A stretch of 64,000 nucleotides of DNA from Actinomadura madurae (lineage in GTDB: Bacteria > Actinomycetota > Actinomycetes > Streptosporangiales > Streptosporangiaceae). Positions within the stretch are counted from its first letter, which is position 1, and the number at the start of each line of letters is the position of its first letter. This document shows, piece after piece, positions 27,357-35,443 of this stretch. The stretch is from the NCBI RefSeq assembly GCF_900115095.1, contig NZ_FOVH01000013.1, positions 124,001-188,000 on the forward strand, written 5' to 3'. The notes under the pieces are model-generated. The model was not told the DNA's origin. It made no database searches and was given only the letters and a program-made list of their open reading frames with translations. The translations under genes were made by a program, and so were the position numbers.

Positions 27357-28249
27357 GCACCGCGACCGTGCCCGCGCGGCCGGCCGAGGTCTCCTCTCCG
27401 GCCGGGCGAACCGGGCGAAGGCGCCGGGGAGCGTCCTGGCTGCTGCTGCCGGTGACCGCGATCCTCCTCGTCTTCTTCTTCTACCCGCTGGCCTTCATCG
27501 TGTGGCGAAGCGTCAGCGAGCCGCAGCTCGGGCTGGACAACTACCTCGCTCTCCTCGACGACCGCGTGTCCCTCACCGTGCTGCTCCGCACGTTGCAGAC
27601 CGGACTGATCGTCGGTCTCTGCACCCTGGTCATCGCCTATCCGTACGCATACGCGCTGACCAGGGTGGGGCCGAGGACGCGCGGCATCCTCCTGCTGCTG
27701 GTCCTGCTGCCGTTCTGGACCAGCGTGATGGCCCGCAACTTCGCCTGGTACCTGCTGGAGCAGCGCGGCGGAGTGATCGACAAGGCCTTCGCGGCGGTGG
27801 GGATCGACGGCGTGGTGCTGCTCGGGACGGTCACGGGGGTGACCGTGGCGATGGTCCAGGTGATGCTCCCGTTCATGGTGCTGCCGCTGTACAGCTCCAT
27901 GAGCTCCATCGACCGGAGGCTGCTCGACGCCGCCGCCAGCCTCGGCGCGCCCAGGTGGGAGGCCTTCCGTAGCGTCTACATCCCGCTGTCGCTGCCGGGC
28001 GTGGTCTCGGGGTTCTCCCTGGTCTTCATCCTGACCCTCGGCTTCTACATCACTCCCTCGCTGCTCGGCTCGCCGCAGGAGGCGCTGATCTCCCAGGTGA
28101 TCGAGACACGGGTCAGTGACCTGACCGACTTCGCCGGCGGCGGCGCCCTCGGGGGCGTCCTGCTCGTCGTCACGTTGCTCGTGCTGTTCGCGGTCTCCCG
28201 GATCGCCCGGCCCGCGGCGAGCCTGAGCGGGGCGGTGGACCGTGCGTAG
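27353..28249 (+). CDS. Spermidine/putrescine-type ABC transporter permease (PotB-like)
   Basis: 298 residues, about six transmembrane helices and the EAA loop DAAASLGAPRWEAFRSVYIPLSLPG near 194, the ATPase-docking site of binding-protein-dependent permeases. The GTG at 27353 overlaps the aminotransferase stop; the end overlaps the next permease. The PotB/PotC/PotA/PotD set favours a polyamine, GABA-like or opine-like cationic or amino compound as substrate. Confidence 0.9.
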   Translation: MSTATVPARPAEVSSPAGRTGRRRRGASWLLLPVTAILLVFFFYPLAFIVWRSVSEPQLGLDNYLALLDDRVSLTVLLRTLQTGLIVGLCTLVIAYPYAYALTRVGPRTRGILLLLVLLPFWTSVMARNFAWYLLEQRGGVIDKAFAAVGIDGVVLLGTVTGVTVAMVQVMLPFMVLPLYSSMSSIDRRLLDAAASLGAPRWEAFRSVYIPLSLPGVVSGFSLVFILTLGFYITPSLLGSPQEALISQVIETRVSDLTDFAGGGALGGVLLVVTLLVLFAVSRIARPAASLSGAVDRA

Positions 28250-29054
28250 CCCCCGTTCCGAGCACGGGCTCGGCTGGACGCTGCGGATCTGGGTGGCCGG
28301 CGTCGCCGTGCTCCTCCTCGGCCCGACGCTCGTGGTCATCCCGATGAGCTTCAGTGCCGGAGAGACCTTCCGGTTCCCGCCCGAGGACTGGTCGCTGCGC
28401 TGGTACGCCAGCTTCTTCTCCTCGCCCGAATGGGTCGGCTCGCTGCTGACGTCGATCCAGGTGGCCCTGCTGGTCGCGGTGGTCGCCACGGTCATCGGCG
28501 TCGCCGCCGCGTTCGGCTTCGACCGGACCCTCTGGCGCGGCCGCGGCATGATGCGCTCGATGGCGATGGCGCCGATGATCGTGCCCGGCATCGTGACGGC
28601 GATCGCCATCTACGGCGTCTTCCTCCAGTGGCGGCTCAACGGGACGGTGCCGGGCTTCGTCCTCGCGCACACCGTGCTCGCCGTCCCCTTCGTCGTCACC
28701 ACCGTCGGCACCAGCCTCGCCGGATACGACAGGACCGTGGAGACCGCCTCGGCCAGCCTGGGGGCGAGCCGGATGACCACGTTCTTCCGCGTCACCCTGC
28801 CGCTGGTGCTGCCCGGCGTGGGGTCGGGGTTCGTGTTCGCGTTCGTCACCTCGCTCGACGAGGTCGTGGTCGCGCTGTTCCTGCAGACGCCCGACATCCG
28901 GACCCTGCCGGTGCAGATGTACGACTCGGTCACCCTCGAGATCGACCCCACGATCGGCGCCGCGGCGAGCCTCATCGTCGTCGCGACCACACTCGTCCTG
29001 CTCGTCCCCCTGCTGGTCCGCCGACAGCCTTCCGCGCACCGGAGCACGTCATGA
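28242..29054 (+). CDS. Spermidine/putrescine-type ABC transporter permease (PotC-like)
   Basis: 270 residues with six predicted helices and the EAA loop ETASASLGASRMTTFFRVTLPLVLPG near 167. The region FVTSLDEVVVALFL near 204 is characteristic of PotC. The GTG at 28242 overlaps the PotB-like stop by eight bases; the stop overlaps the ATPase start. It pairs with the preceding permease to form the channel. Confidence 0.9.
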   Translation: MRSPRSEHGLGWTLRIWVAGVAVLLLGPTLVVIPMSFSAGETFRFPPEDWSLRWYASFFSSPEWVGSLLTSIQVALLVAVVATVIGVAAAFGFDRTLWRGRGMMRSMAMAPMIVPGIVTAIAIYGVFLQWRLNGTVPGFVLAHTVLAVPFVVTTVGTSLAGYDRTVETASASLGASRMTTFFRVTLPLVLPGVGSGFVFAFVTSLDEVVVALFLQTPDIRTLPVQMYDSVTLEIDPTIGAAASLIVVATTLVLLVPLLVRRQPSAHRSTS

Positions 29055-30133
29055 ACCAACCGCGCACGTCCCGCAGCCATGAGATCGCCGTCAGCGGTGT
29101 CAGCAAGGTCTACCCGGGACAGGACCGGCCCGCCGTCGACGACGTGACGCTGAACATCGCCCCCGGCGAGTTCATGACCTTCCTCGGGCCGTCGGGGTCG
29201 GGCAAGACCACGATGCTCATGATGATCGCCGGCTTCACCTCGCTGTCCGAGGGATCGATCAGCATCGACGGGCGGGACGTGTCGAGGGTCAGACCGCACC
29301 GGCGCGACCTCGGCGTGGTCTTCCAGCAGTACGCCTTGTTCCCCCACATGAGCGTCCGGCGCAACATCGCCTACCCCCTGCAGCAGCGGAAGATGCCCAA
29401 GGGCGAGATCGCCGCCAAGGTCGAGCAGGTACTCGAACTGGTCCGCCTTGAGGCGTACGCCGACCGCCTGCCGAGGCAGCTGTCCGGAGGGCAGCAGCAG
29501 CGGGTGGCGCTCGCCCGGGCCGTCGTGTACCAGCCGCGCGCCCTGCTCCTGGACGAGCCGCTCGGCGCGCTCGACAAGAAGCTGCGCGACCAGTTGCAGG
29601 GCGAGATCGCCCGCATGCACCGGGAACTCGGCATGACGTTCATCTTCGTGACCCACGACCAGCACGAGGCCCTCACCCTCTCCGACCACATCGCGGTCTT
29701 CAACGAGGGAAAGATCGAGCAGGTGGGCACCCCCACCGAGCTCTACGAGCGCCCGAGCACCCTGTTCGTCGCGCAGTTCCTCGGCGAGTCCAACACCTTC
29801 CCCGGGCGGGACGGCGACACGATCGTGGTGCGCCCGGAGCGGATGGCGCTGCACGCGGGCGGCGACACCGTCCCGGCGGGGCACCGGCGGCACGAGGCGG
29901 TCATCACCGAGGTCCGCTACGCGGGAAGCCACCACCGGGTCGGCCTGCGGTTCGCGGACGGCACGCACGGATCGGCGATGGTGCTCGCCGGGAGCGGGGC
30001 GCCGGTCGCCCCGGGCGACTCCGTCGTGGCCGGCTGGCATCCGGATGATCAGGCCGTCGTCCCAGGACAGCGGCACCGCGCCGGTCAGGAGACGGCCACC
30101 GAGTCCGTGGTAGGAGCGGTCGCCGACGGTTGA
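29051..30133 (+). CDS. Spermidine/putrescine-type ABC transporter ATPase (PotA-like)
   Basis: 360 residues: Walker A GPSGSGKTT near 47, Q-loop VFQQYALFPHMSV, signature LSGGQQQRVALARA, Walker B LLLDEPLGALDKKLR, H-loop FVTHDQHEA, and a C-terminal TOBE-like regulatory domain (VRPERMAL, EVRYAGSHHRVGLRF). The ATG at 29051 overlaps the PotC-like stop. The longer upstream frame is not coding. Confidence 0.94.
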   Translation: MNQPRTSRSHEIAVSGVSKVYPGQDRPAVDDVTLNIAPGEFMTFLGPSGSGKTTMLMMIAGFTSLSEGSISIDGRDVSRVRPHRRDLGVVFQQYALFPHMSVRRNIAYPLQQRKMPKGEIAAKVEQVLELVRLEAYADRLPRQLSGGQQQRVALARAVVYQPRALLLDEPLGALDKKLRDQLQGEIARMHRELGMTFIFVTHDQHEALTLSDHIAVFNEGKIEQVGTPTELYERPSTLFVAQFLGESNTFPGRDGDTIVVRPERMALHAGGDTVPAGHRRHEAVITEVRYAGSHHRVGLRFADGTHGSAMVLAGSGAPVAPGDSVVAGWHPDDQAVVPGQRHRAGQETATESVVGAVADG

Positions 30134-30203
30134 CCACGCGTCGGCCCTCTCCGCCCCCCGCCTCACTTCAGGAAATCCTTCAGCATCAAAGGGGAAAGCC
30201 GTC

Positions 30204-31250
30204 ATGCGCAGAAACGGGCTCTGGCTGGCCGCGGTCGGCGGAGCGCTCGCAACCTTGCTCACCGCGTGCGGCACCGGCGGGGCCGGCGCCGGTAAGTCGC
30301 TGACGTTCGTCTCGTACGGGAAGGGCGCCTACCAGGACGGTCAGGAGAAGGGATTCCTGCGTCCCTTCGAGAAGTCGGCCGATGCAACGGTGAGGATCGA
30401 CGGCCCGTCGGACAACGCCAAGCTTCGCGCCATGGTGGACGCCGGCAGGGTGACGTGGGACGTCATGGACACCGACGCGTTCCTGCCGCGCGAGTTCTGC
30501 GGCAAGCTCGTCGAGCCGATCGACGTCGGCGACCTGAAGGGCGCCTTCCCGCCGGGAACGCTGTCCGAGTGCGGGGTCCCGACCGCGTTCTTCGGGTTGC
30601 TGTTCATGTACAACGAGCGGACCTACGGCGACAAGCCGCCCACCAAGCTGGCCGACTTCTTCGACCGGAAGGCGTTCCCCGGGAAGCGCGTCGTCTTCGG
30701 CAAGGACCCGGCGATCGGCGTCCTGGAGGCGGCGCTGCTGGCCGACGGCATCCCGAAGGACCGCCTGTACCCGATGGACGTCGACCGCGCGCTGGGCGTG
30801 TACGACCGCGTCCGGTCCGACCTGACCTTCGCGCAGACCTACGGCCAGCAGCAGCAGCTCATGGTCGACGACCAGGCGGACCTGACGCTCGTCGTCAGCG
30901 CCCGCGCGTACTCGGTCCTGCAAGCCGGAGGCACCCAGTGGAAGCCGGTGTGGGACACCGTCCCGGTCAGCTGGGACGCGCTGGTGATCCCCAAGGGCAG
31001 CCCCAACAAGCAGCTGGGCGAGCAGCTGATCCGGTTCGCGTCCCAGCCGAAGCAGGCGGCGGCCTTCGCCCAGGTCTCCGGTGCGGGCCCGGCCAATGTC
31101 ACGGCGGAACCCCAGCTGAACGATCTCCAGCAGCAGGTCAACGCGTTCGACAAGAAGCACGCCGACAAGCTGGTCTACAACGATGCCGACTGGTGGGCCA
31201 AGAACCACAGCGCGGTCGTGGATCGCTGGTCGAAATGGCAGATCGGCTGA
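30204..31250 (+). CDS. Polyamine-type substrate-binding lipoprotein (PotD-like)
   Basis: 348 residues with a lipoprotein signal: MRRNGLW, a hydrophobic core and the lipobox LTAC, giving lipidated Cys near 23. The mature part follows the PotD family (FVSYGKGAYQDGQEKGFLRPFEK, WDVMDTDAFLPREFCGKLVEPID, PVSWDALVIPKGSPN). It should capture the ligand outside the cell for the permeases at 27353-29054. It is 70 bp after the ATPase, with GGGGAAAG before the ATG. Confidence 0.9.
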   Translation: MRRNGLWLAAVGGALATLLTACGTGGAGAGKSLTFVSYGKGAYQDGQEKGFLRPFEKSADATVRIDGPSDNAKLRAMVDAGRVTWDVMDTDAFLPREFCGKLVEPIDVGDLKGAFPPGTLSECGVPTAFFGLLFMYNERTYGDKPPTKLADFFDRKAFPGKRVVFGKDPAIGVLEAALLADGIPKDRLYPMDVDRALGVYDRVRSDLTFAQTYGQQQQLMVDDQADLTLVVSARAYSVLQAGGTQWKPVWDTVPVSWDALVIPKGSPNKQLGEQLIRFASQPKQAAAFAQVSGAGPANVTAEPQLNDLQQQVNAFDKKHADKLVYNDADWWAKNHSAVVDRWSKWQIG

Positions 31251-31254
31251 TCCC

Positions 31255-32208
31255 GTGACCACCTCCGAGAGACGTACCGTTCTCAAGGCCGCGCTCCTGG
31301 CGGCCACCGCGGCGGCACCGGCCGCCGTGCCGCTGATGGCGCGGCCCGCCGCGGCGGCGGGCCCCTCCCGGGATCCGCTGAAGCCCGAACCCGTGCCGGC
31401 ACAAGTGCCGGTCACGGAGGGGTTCGTGGAAGTACCCGGCGGGAGGCTCTGGTACTGGGACACCGGCGGCGGCGGAACGCCCGTCGTCCTCCTGCACCCT
31501 GGCACGGGGAGCGACCTGGCCTGGCCATACCAGCAGCCCGTCCTGGCCCGTGACGGTCACCGGGTGGTCGCCTACTCGCGGCGCGGTCACCACCGGTCGT
31601 CGCCCGCGACACCGCAGGACCAGCCGGCCGTCGCCGACCTGCTCGCGCTGGCCGACCACCTCGAACTGGGCAGGTTCCATCTGGTCGGGGCGGCACTCGG
31701 CGGCTTCGTCGCCGCGGACTTCGCGGTCTCCCATCCCCGCCGGCTGCGCAGCCTCGCCCTGGTCAACAGCCAGATCGGGATCCAGGAGACCGAGTTCCGG
31801 GACGCGCTCAGGCGGCTGCAGCCGCCGGGAGCCGACGCGCTGCCGCATTCCTTCCGGGAACTGGGGCCGTCCTACCGCGCGGCCAACCCGCAAGGCGTGC
31901 ACGAGTGGGAGGAGATCGTGGAACTCTCGCGGCCCGGGCCGGCGAGTCCGTTCCCGAAGCTGACCAACCGGATCACCTGGGACGTTCTGCGGACCATGCG
32001 TACCAGGACCCTGCTCACCATGGGCGACGCCGACCTGTACATTCCCCCTTCGCTCGGCAGGACGGTGCTGGAGCACCTGCCCAACGCCTCCTCACTGACC
32101 TTCGCCGAAGTCGGTCACAGCCCTCAGTGGGAACGACCGAGCGTCTTCAATCGCAAGCTCCTGCAGTTCCTCCGAGGTGCCAGATTCACGGACGGCACCC
32201 TGGTCTAG
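31255..32208 (+). CDS. Exported alpha/beta-hydrolase-fold protein lacking the nucleophile Ser
   Basis: 317 residues. A twin-arginine-like signal (SERRTVLKAALLAATAAAP) precedes a mature alpha/beta-hydrolase domain beginning near 55. The nucleophile elbow, normally G-x-S-x-G, reads GAALGG near 144, encoded GCG GCA, so Ser is absent and not one base away. The acid (GDADLY) and the His (VGHSPQW) are retained. It may be a non-hydrolytic or binding protein, or use another mechanism. The GTG is four bases after the PotD-like stop, so it belongs to the importer operon. Confidence 0.82.
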   Translation: MTTSERRTVLKAALLAATAAAPAAVPLMARPAAAAGPSRDPLKPEPVPAQVPVTEGFVEVPGGRLWYWDTGGGGTPVVLLHPGTGSDLAWPYQQPVLARDGHRVVAYSRRGHHRSSPATPQDQPAVADLLALADHLELGRFHLVGAALGGFVAADFAVSHPRRLRSLALVNSQIGIQETEFRDALRRLQPPGADALPHSFRELGPSYRAANPQGVHEWEEIVELSRPGPASPFPKLTNRITWDVLRTMRTRTLLTMGDADLYIPPSLGRTVLEHLPNASSLTFAEVGHSPQWERPSVFNRKLLQFLRGARFTDGTLV

Positions 32209-32244
32209 CCAACGGCTGACCTACCCCGATCCCCAGCACAGAGG

Positions 32245-32261
32245 GGCCCCGATCCGGGGCC
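32245..32261 (+). terminator. GC-rich hairpin, possible attenuator or terminator
   Basis: GGCCCCG-ATC-CGGGGCC forms a 7-bp perfect stem between the hydrolase stop and the amidohydrolase gene. There is no U-tract. The following gene has its own strong AAGGAGGA ribosome site. Confidence 0.45.
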
Positions 32262-32295
32262 TCCGACTCCCCATGCCCCCAAGGAGGAATTCGGC

Positions 32296-34146
32296 ATGAA
32301 TCCGGAGATGAACCGTCGTCAGGTTTTGGGTGGGGCCGCCGCTGTGGCGGCCGGTACGACAATGGCGGGGGTGCTGCCGGCGGGGGCGGCGCACGCGTCC
32401 CCGTCCCGGGGCCCCGCGGATCTGATCATTCACAACGGCCGCGTGCTGCTGCTGGACGAGCACTTCCGCAAGGCGCAGGCCGTCGCCATCCGGGGCGGCC
32501 GGATCCTGGCCGTCGGCAGCGAGCGGGAGATCGACCGGTTCAAGGGCCGCAGGACCGAACTGCTGGACGCGGGCGGAGGCACGGTCCTGCCGGGCATCAA
32601 CGACTCCCACAACCACGTCGCCTCGCTCGGCCTCAGTGTCCCGCCCTACAACCTCGGCGTGGACACGGCGACGATCGAGGAGCTGGTCGCGGTGATCCGC
32701 ACGGCGGCGGAGGAGGCGCCGTCCTCCGACTCGTGGATCCGCGGCCGGGGATGGCAGGAGCTCCGGCTGCCGCGGGCGCCGGTCGCCGCCGACATCGATC
32801 CGGTCTCGGGAGACCACCCGGTGGTCCTCAACGACTTCTCGGGGCACGCGGTGTCGGTGAACTCGGTGGTGATGCGGCTGGCCGGCATCACCCGTGACAC
32901 CGTCCCGCCGACCGGCGGCGTCATCGACAAGGACGCGAACGGCGAGCCCACGGGCGTGTTCCGCGAGACCGCGCAGGGTCTGGTGACCCGCGTCGTGCCA
33001 GGTTTCAGCCGGGAAGAGCGCTCACAGGCGATCGACGCCGCCGTGAGCCTCCTCCACACCATGGGCGTCACCAGCGCCACCGAGCCGGGTTCGGCCCCCT
33101 TGGACATCTACGCGGAGAAGGAGCGTGCGGATGCGTTGCGCATGCGCATCACCGTGCTTCTGCGGGGCGGCAACTCACCGCAGTCGATGCGCGAGGCGAT
33201 CGAATCGTACGAGCCGCTGGAGGGCGTCGACCCCCGGATGCTGAACGTGGTCGGCGTCAAGGTGTTCGCCGACGGCATCCCCAGGTTCAGGACGGCCTGG
33301 ATGAACGAGCCCTACCTGGACGGGTCCCGGGGCAGCATGACCATCGCGGGCGCGTCGCCGGACGAGCAGGTCGCGAACCTGCACGAGATGATCAAGCTCG
33401 CCGCGGACGCCGGGCTCCAGGTCGGCACGCACTCGTGCGGCGACGCGACGACCGACGCGACCGTCGCCGGATATGTCAAGGCGGCGGGGCGCGACTGGCG
33501 CCGGAAGGACCTGCGCAACTACGTGATCCACTGCAACTTCCCGTCGGCGCGGACGCTGCGGACCATGGCGCGCAACGGGATCGGCGCGAACATGAACGCC
33601 GAGATCCTGTACCTGCAGGGGCGGGTGCTCGAACAGATCATCGGAGCCGAGCTGACCGAGTACCAGTGGCCGTACCGCAGCGCGCTGGGGGCCGGGGTGC
33701 GGGTGACCACCGGGTCGGACGCGCCGGTCGTGGCGTTCCACTGGCTGCAGGGCGTGATGTCGGCGCAGCTCCGCGAAGGGGCGGACGGCAGCGTCGCGGG
33801 CACGGCGGAGCGCATCAGCGCGCCGCAGGCGCTGGCGACCTACACCCGCACCGGCGCGTGGCAGGATCACGCCGAGAAGTGGAAGGGCACGCTGGAACGC
33901 GGCATGGCCGCCGACGTCTGCGTCGTCGACGGCGACGTGCTGACCCGGGACCCGCACGAGCTCATCGACATGAAGGTGGCCGCCACGGTCGTCGACGGCA
34001 AGGTCGTCTACGAGCGGGGAGACGGCGCCAAGGCCAAGACGGCCGCCGCGGCCTTCGCCCGCGCCGGTCTAGGCAAGCCGGGCCACACCTGCACGGACCC
34101 CGGCCGATGCTGCTGCCAGGTCGCCGACGAGATCAGCCGCGACTAG
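32296..34146 (+). CDS. Exported amidohydrolase, YtcJ-like (amidohydrolase_3)
   Basis: 616 residues. A Tat signal MNRRQVLGGAAAVAAGTTMAG begins the protein. The mature part has the metal motif NDSHNHV near 104, then conserved VGTHSCGDATTDATV near 375, VIHCNF, TTGSDAPVVAFHWLQG near 475, and the C-terminal GMAADVCVVDGDVL. Such enzymes hydrolyse amides, formamides or related C-N bonds. The last 20 residues contain a Cys cluster (HTCTDPGRCCCQ) after a normal domain end, which is unusual for the family and could bind metal. Together with the exported hydrolase-like protein it could free the imported amine outside the membrane. Confidence 0.87.
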   Translation: MNPEMNRRQVLGGAAAVAAGTTMAGVLPAGAAHASPSRGPADLIIHNGRVLLLDEHFRKAQAVAIRGGRILAVGSEREIDRFKGRRTELLDAGGGTVLPGINDSHNHVASLGLSVPPYNLGVDTATIEELVAVIRTAAEEAPSSDSWIRGRGWQELRLPRAPVAADIDPVSGDHPVVLNDFSGHAVSVNSVVMRLAGITRDTVPPTGGVIDKDANGEPTGVFRETAQGLVTRVVPGFSREERSQAIDAAVSLLHTMGVTSATEPGSAPLDIYAEKERADALRMRITVLLRGGNSPQSMREAIESYEPLEGVDPRMLNVVGVKVFADGIPRFRTAWMNEPYLDGSRGSMTIAGASPDEQVANLHEMIKLAADAGLQVGTHSCGDATTDATVAGYVKAAGRDWRRKDLRNYVIHCNFPSARTLRTMARNGIGANMNAEILYLQGRVLEQIIGAELTEYQWPYRSALGAGVRVTTGSDAPVVAFHWLQGVMSAQLREGADGSVAGTAERISAPQALATYTRTGAWQDHAEKWKGTLERGMAADVCVVDGDVLTRDPHELIDMKVAATVVDGKVVYERGDGAKAKTAAAAFARAGLGKPGHTCTDPGRCCCQVADEISRD

Positions 34147-34151
34147 CCGCT

Positions 34152-34190
34152 CGCCCGGGGGGAGGCGCCGAACGCGCCTTCCCCCGGGCG
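34152..34190 (+). terminator. Strong hairpin after amidohydrolase
   Basis: CGCCCGGGGGGAGGCGC pairs with GCGCCTTCCCCCGGGCG around a short CGAA loop, one wobble pair. It directly follows the amidohydrolase stop and separates it from alanine dehydrogenase. Confidence 0.65.
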
Positions 34191-34262
34191 ACCGGTCCCC
34201 GAACGGCACGGCAGGCACGGCCGTGCGCAGTCGCGTGCCGCCCACAACTGGAAGGGCATTGA

Positions 34263-35384
34263 ATGAGAATCGGTGTTCCGCGGGAACTGAAGAACAACGA
34301 GTACCGCGTCGCCGTCACCCCGGCCGGTGTGCACACCCTCACAGCCCATGGCCACGAGGTCGTCATCGAGCACTCCGCCGGCGCCGGTTCCTCGATCACC
34401 GACGAGGACTTCGTCGCGGCCGGCGCCGAGATCCTCGCTCACGCCGACGACGTGTGGGGCGAGAGCGACCTCGTCCTCAAGGTGAAGGAGCCCGTCCCGA
34501 TCGAGTACCCGCGGCTGCGGCCCGGCCAGATCCTCTTCACCTACCTCCACCTGGCCGCGTCCCGGGAATGCACCGAGGCGCTGCTGGAGAGGAAGGTCAC
34601 CGCCATCGCCTACGAGACCGTGAAGACCGCCACGGGCTCGCTGCCGCTGCTGGCCCCGATGAGCGAGGTCGCCGGCCGCCTCGCCCCCCAGGTGGGCGCC
34701 TACCATCTCATGTCCTCCGCCGGTGGCCGCGGGGTCCTGCCCGGCGGTGTCCCCGGTACACCCGCCGCCCGGGTCGTGGTGATCGGCGCAGGGGTCTCCG
34801 GGATGAACGCCACCGCCATCGCCGTGGGGATGGGCGCCGACGTCACCCTGCTGGACGTCGACATCGACAGGCTCCGCGCCGCCGACGCGCTGTACCAGGG
34901 GCGGGTCCGCACCGTGGTCTCCACCGCCTATCGGATCGAGCAGGCGGTGCTCGACGCGGACCTGGTCATCGGCGCGGTCCTCGTCCCCGGTGCGCAGGCC
35001 CCCACACTCGTCTCCACCGACCTCGTGGCCCGGATGAGGCCGGGCGCCGTCCTGGTCGACATCGCCATCGATCAGGGCGGCTGCTTCGCCGACTCGCAAC
35101 CGACCACCCACGCAGAGCCCACCTACCGCGTCCACGACACGGTCTTCTACTGCGTGGCCAACATGCCCGGCGCCGTGCCCGCTACTTCAACCCACGCCCT
35201 CACCGGCGTCACCCTGCCCTACATCGCGCGTATCGCCGATGAGGGCTGGGCAGGCGCTCTGCGCGCCGACCCAGCCCTTGCCCGCGGGCTCAACACCCAC
35301 GCCGGTGACCTCATCGAACCCTCGGTCGCCGCGACTCACGGCCTCGACCACCGGGCGCTGCCCAGCGTCCTGGACACCGTCTGA
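34263..35384 (+). CDS. ald: Alanine dehydrogenase
   Basis: 373 residues, the family length. MRIGVPRELKNNEYRVA opens the protein; Lys in VKEPVP, His in TYLHLAA near 96, the Rossmann motif IGAGVSGMNA near 175, Asp in DIAIDQGG near 270 and NMPGAVPATSTHALT near 300 are the expected sites (an Ala replaces the usual Arg in that last motif). It interconverts L-alanine and pyruvate plus ammonium with NAD. Next to an omega-amino acid:pyruvate transaminase it would regenerate pyruvate and release ammonium. Confidence 0.95.
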   Translation: MRIGVPRELKNNEYRVAVTPAGVHTLTAHGHEVVIEHSAGAGSSITDEDFVAAGAEILAHADDVWGESDLVLKVKEPVPIEYPRLRPGQILFTYLHLAASRECTEALLERKVTAIAYETVKTATGSLPLLAPMSEVAGRLAPQVGAYHLMSSAGGRGVLPGGVPGTPAARVVVIGAGVSGMNATAIAVGMGADVTLLDVDIDRLRAADALYQGRVRTVVSTAYRIEQAVLDADLVIGAVLVPGAQAPTLVSTDLVARMRPGAVLVDIAIDQGGCFADSQPTTHAEPTYRVHDTVFYCVANMPGAVPATSTHALTGVTLPYIARIADEGWAGALRADPALARGLNTHAGDLIEPSVAATHGLDHRALPSVLDTV

Positions 35385-35443
35385 GGCGAGCCCCGCGCCG
35401 GGCATCGCGGGTCTTCATCGATCCGCGCTCCGCGTGTGGCGGG

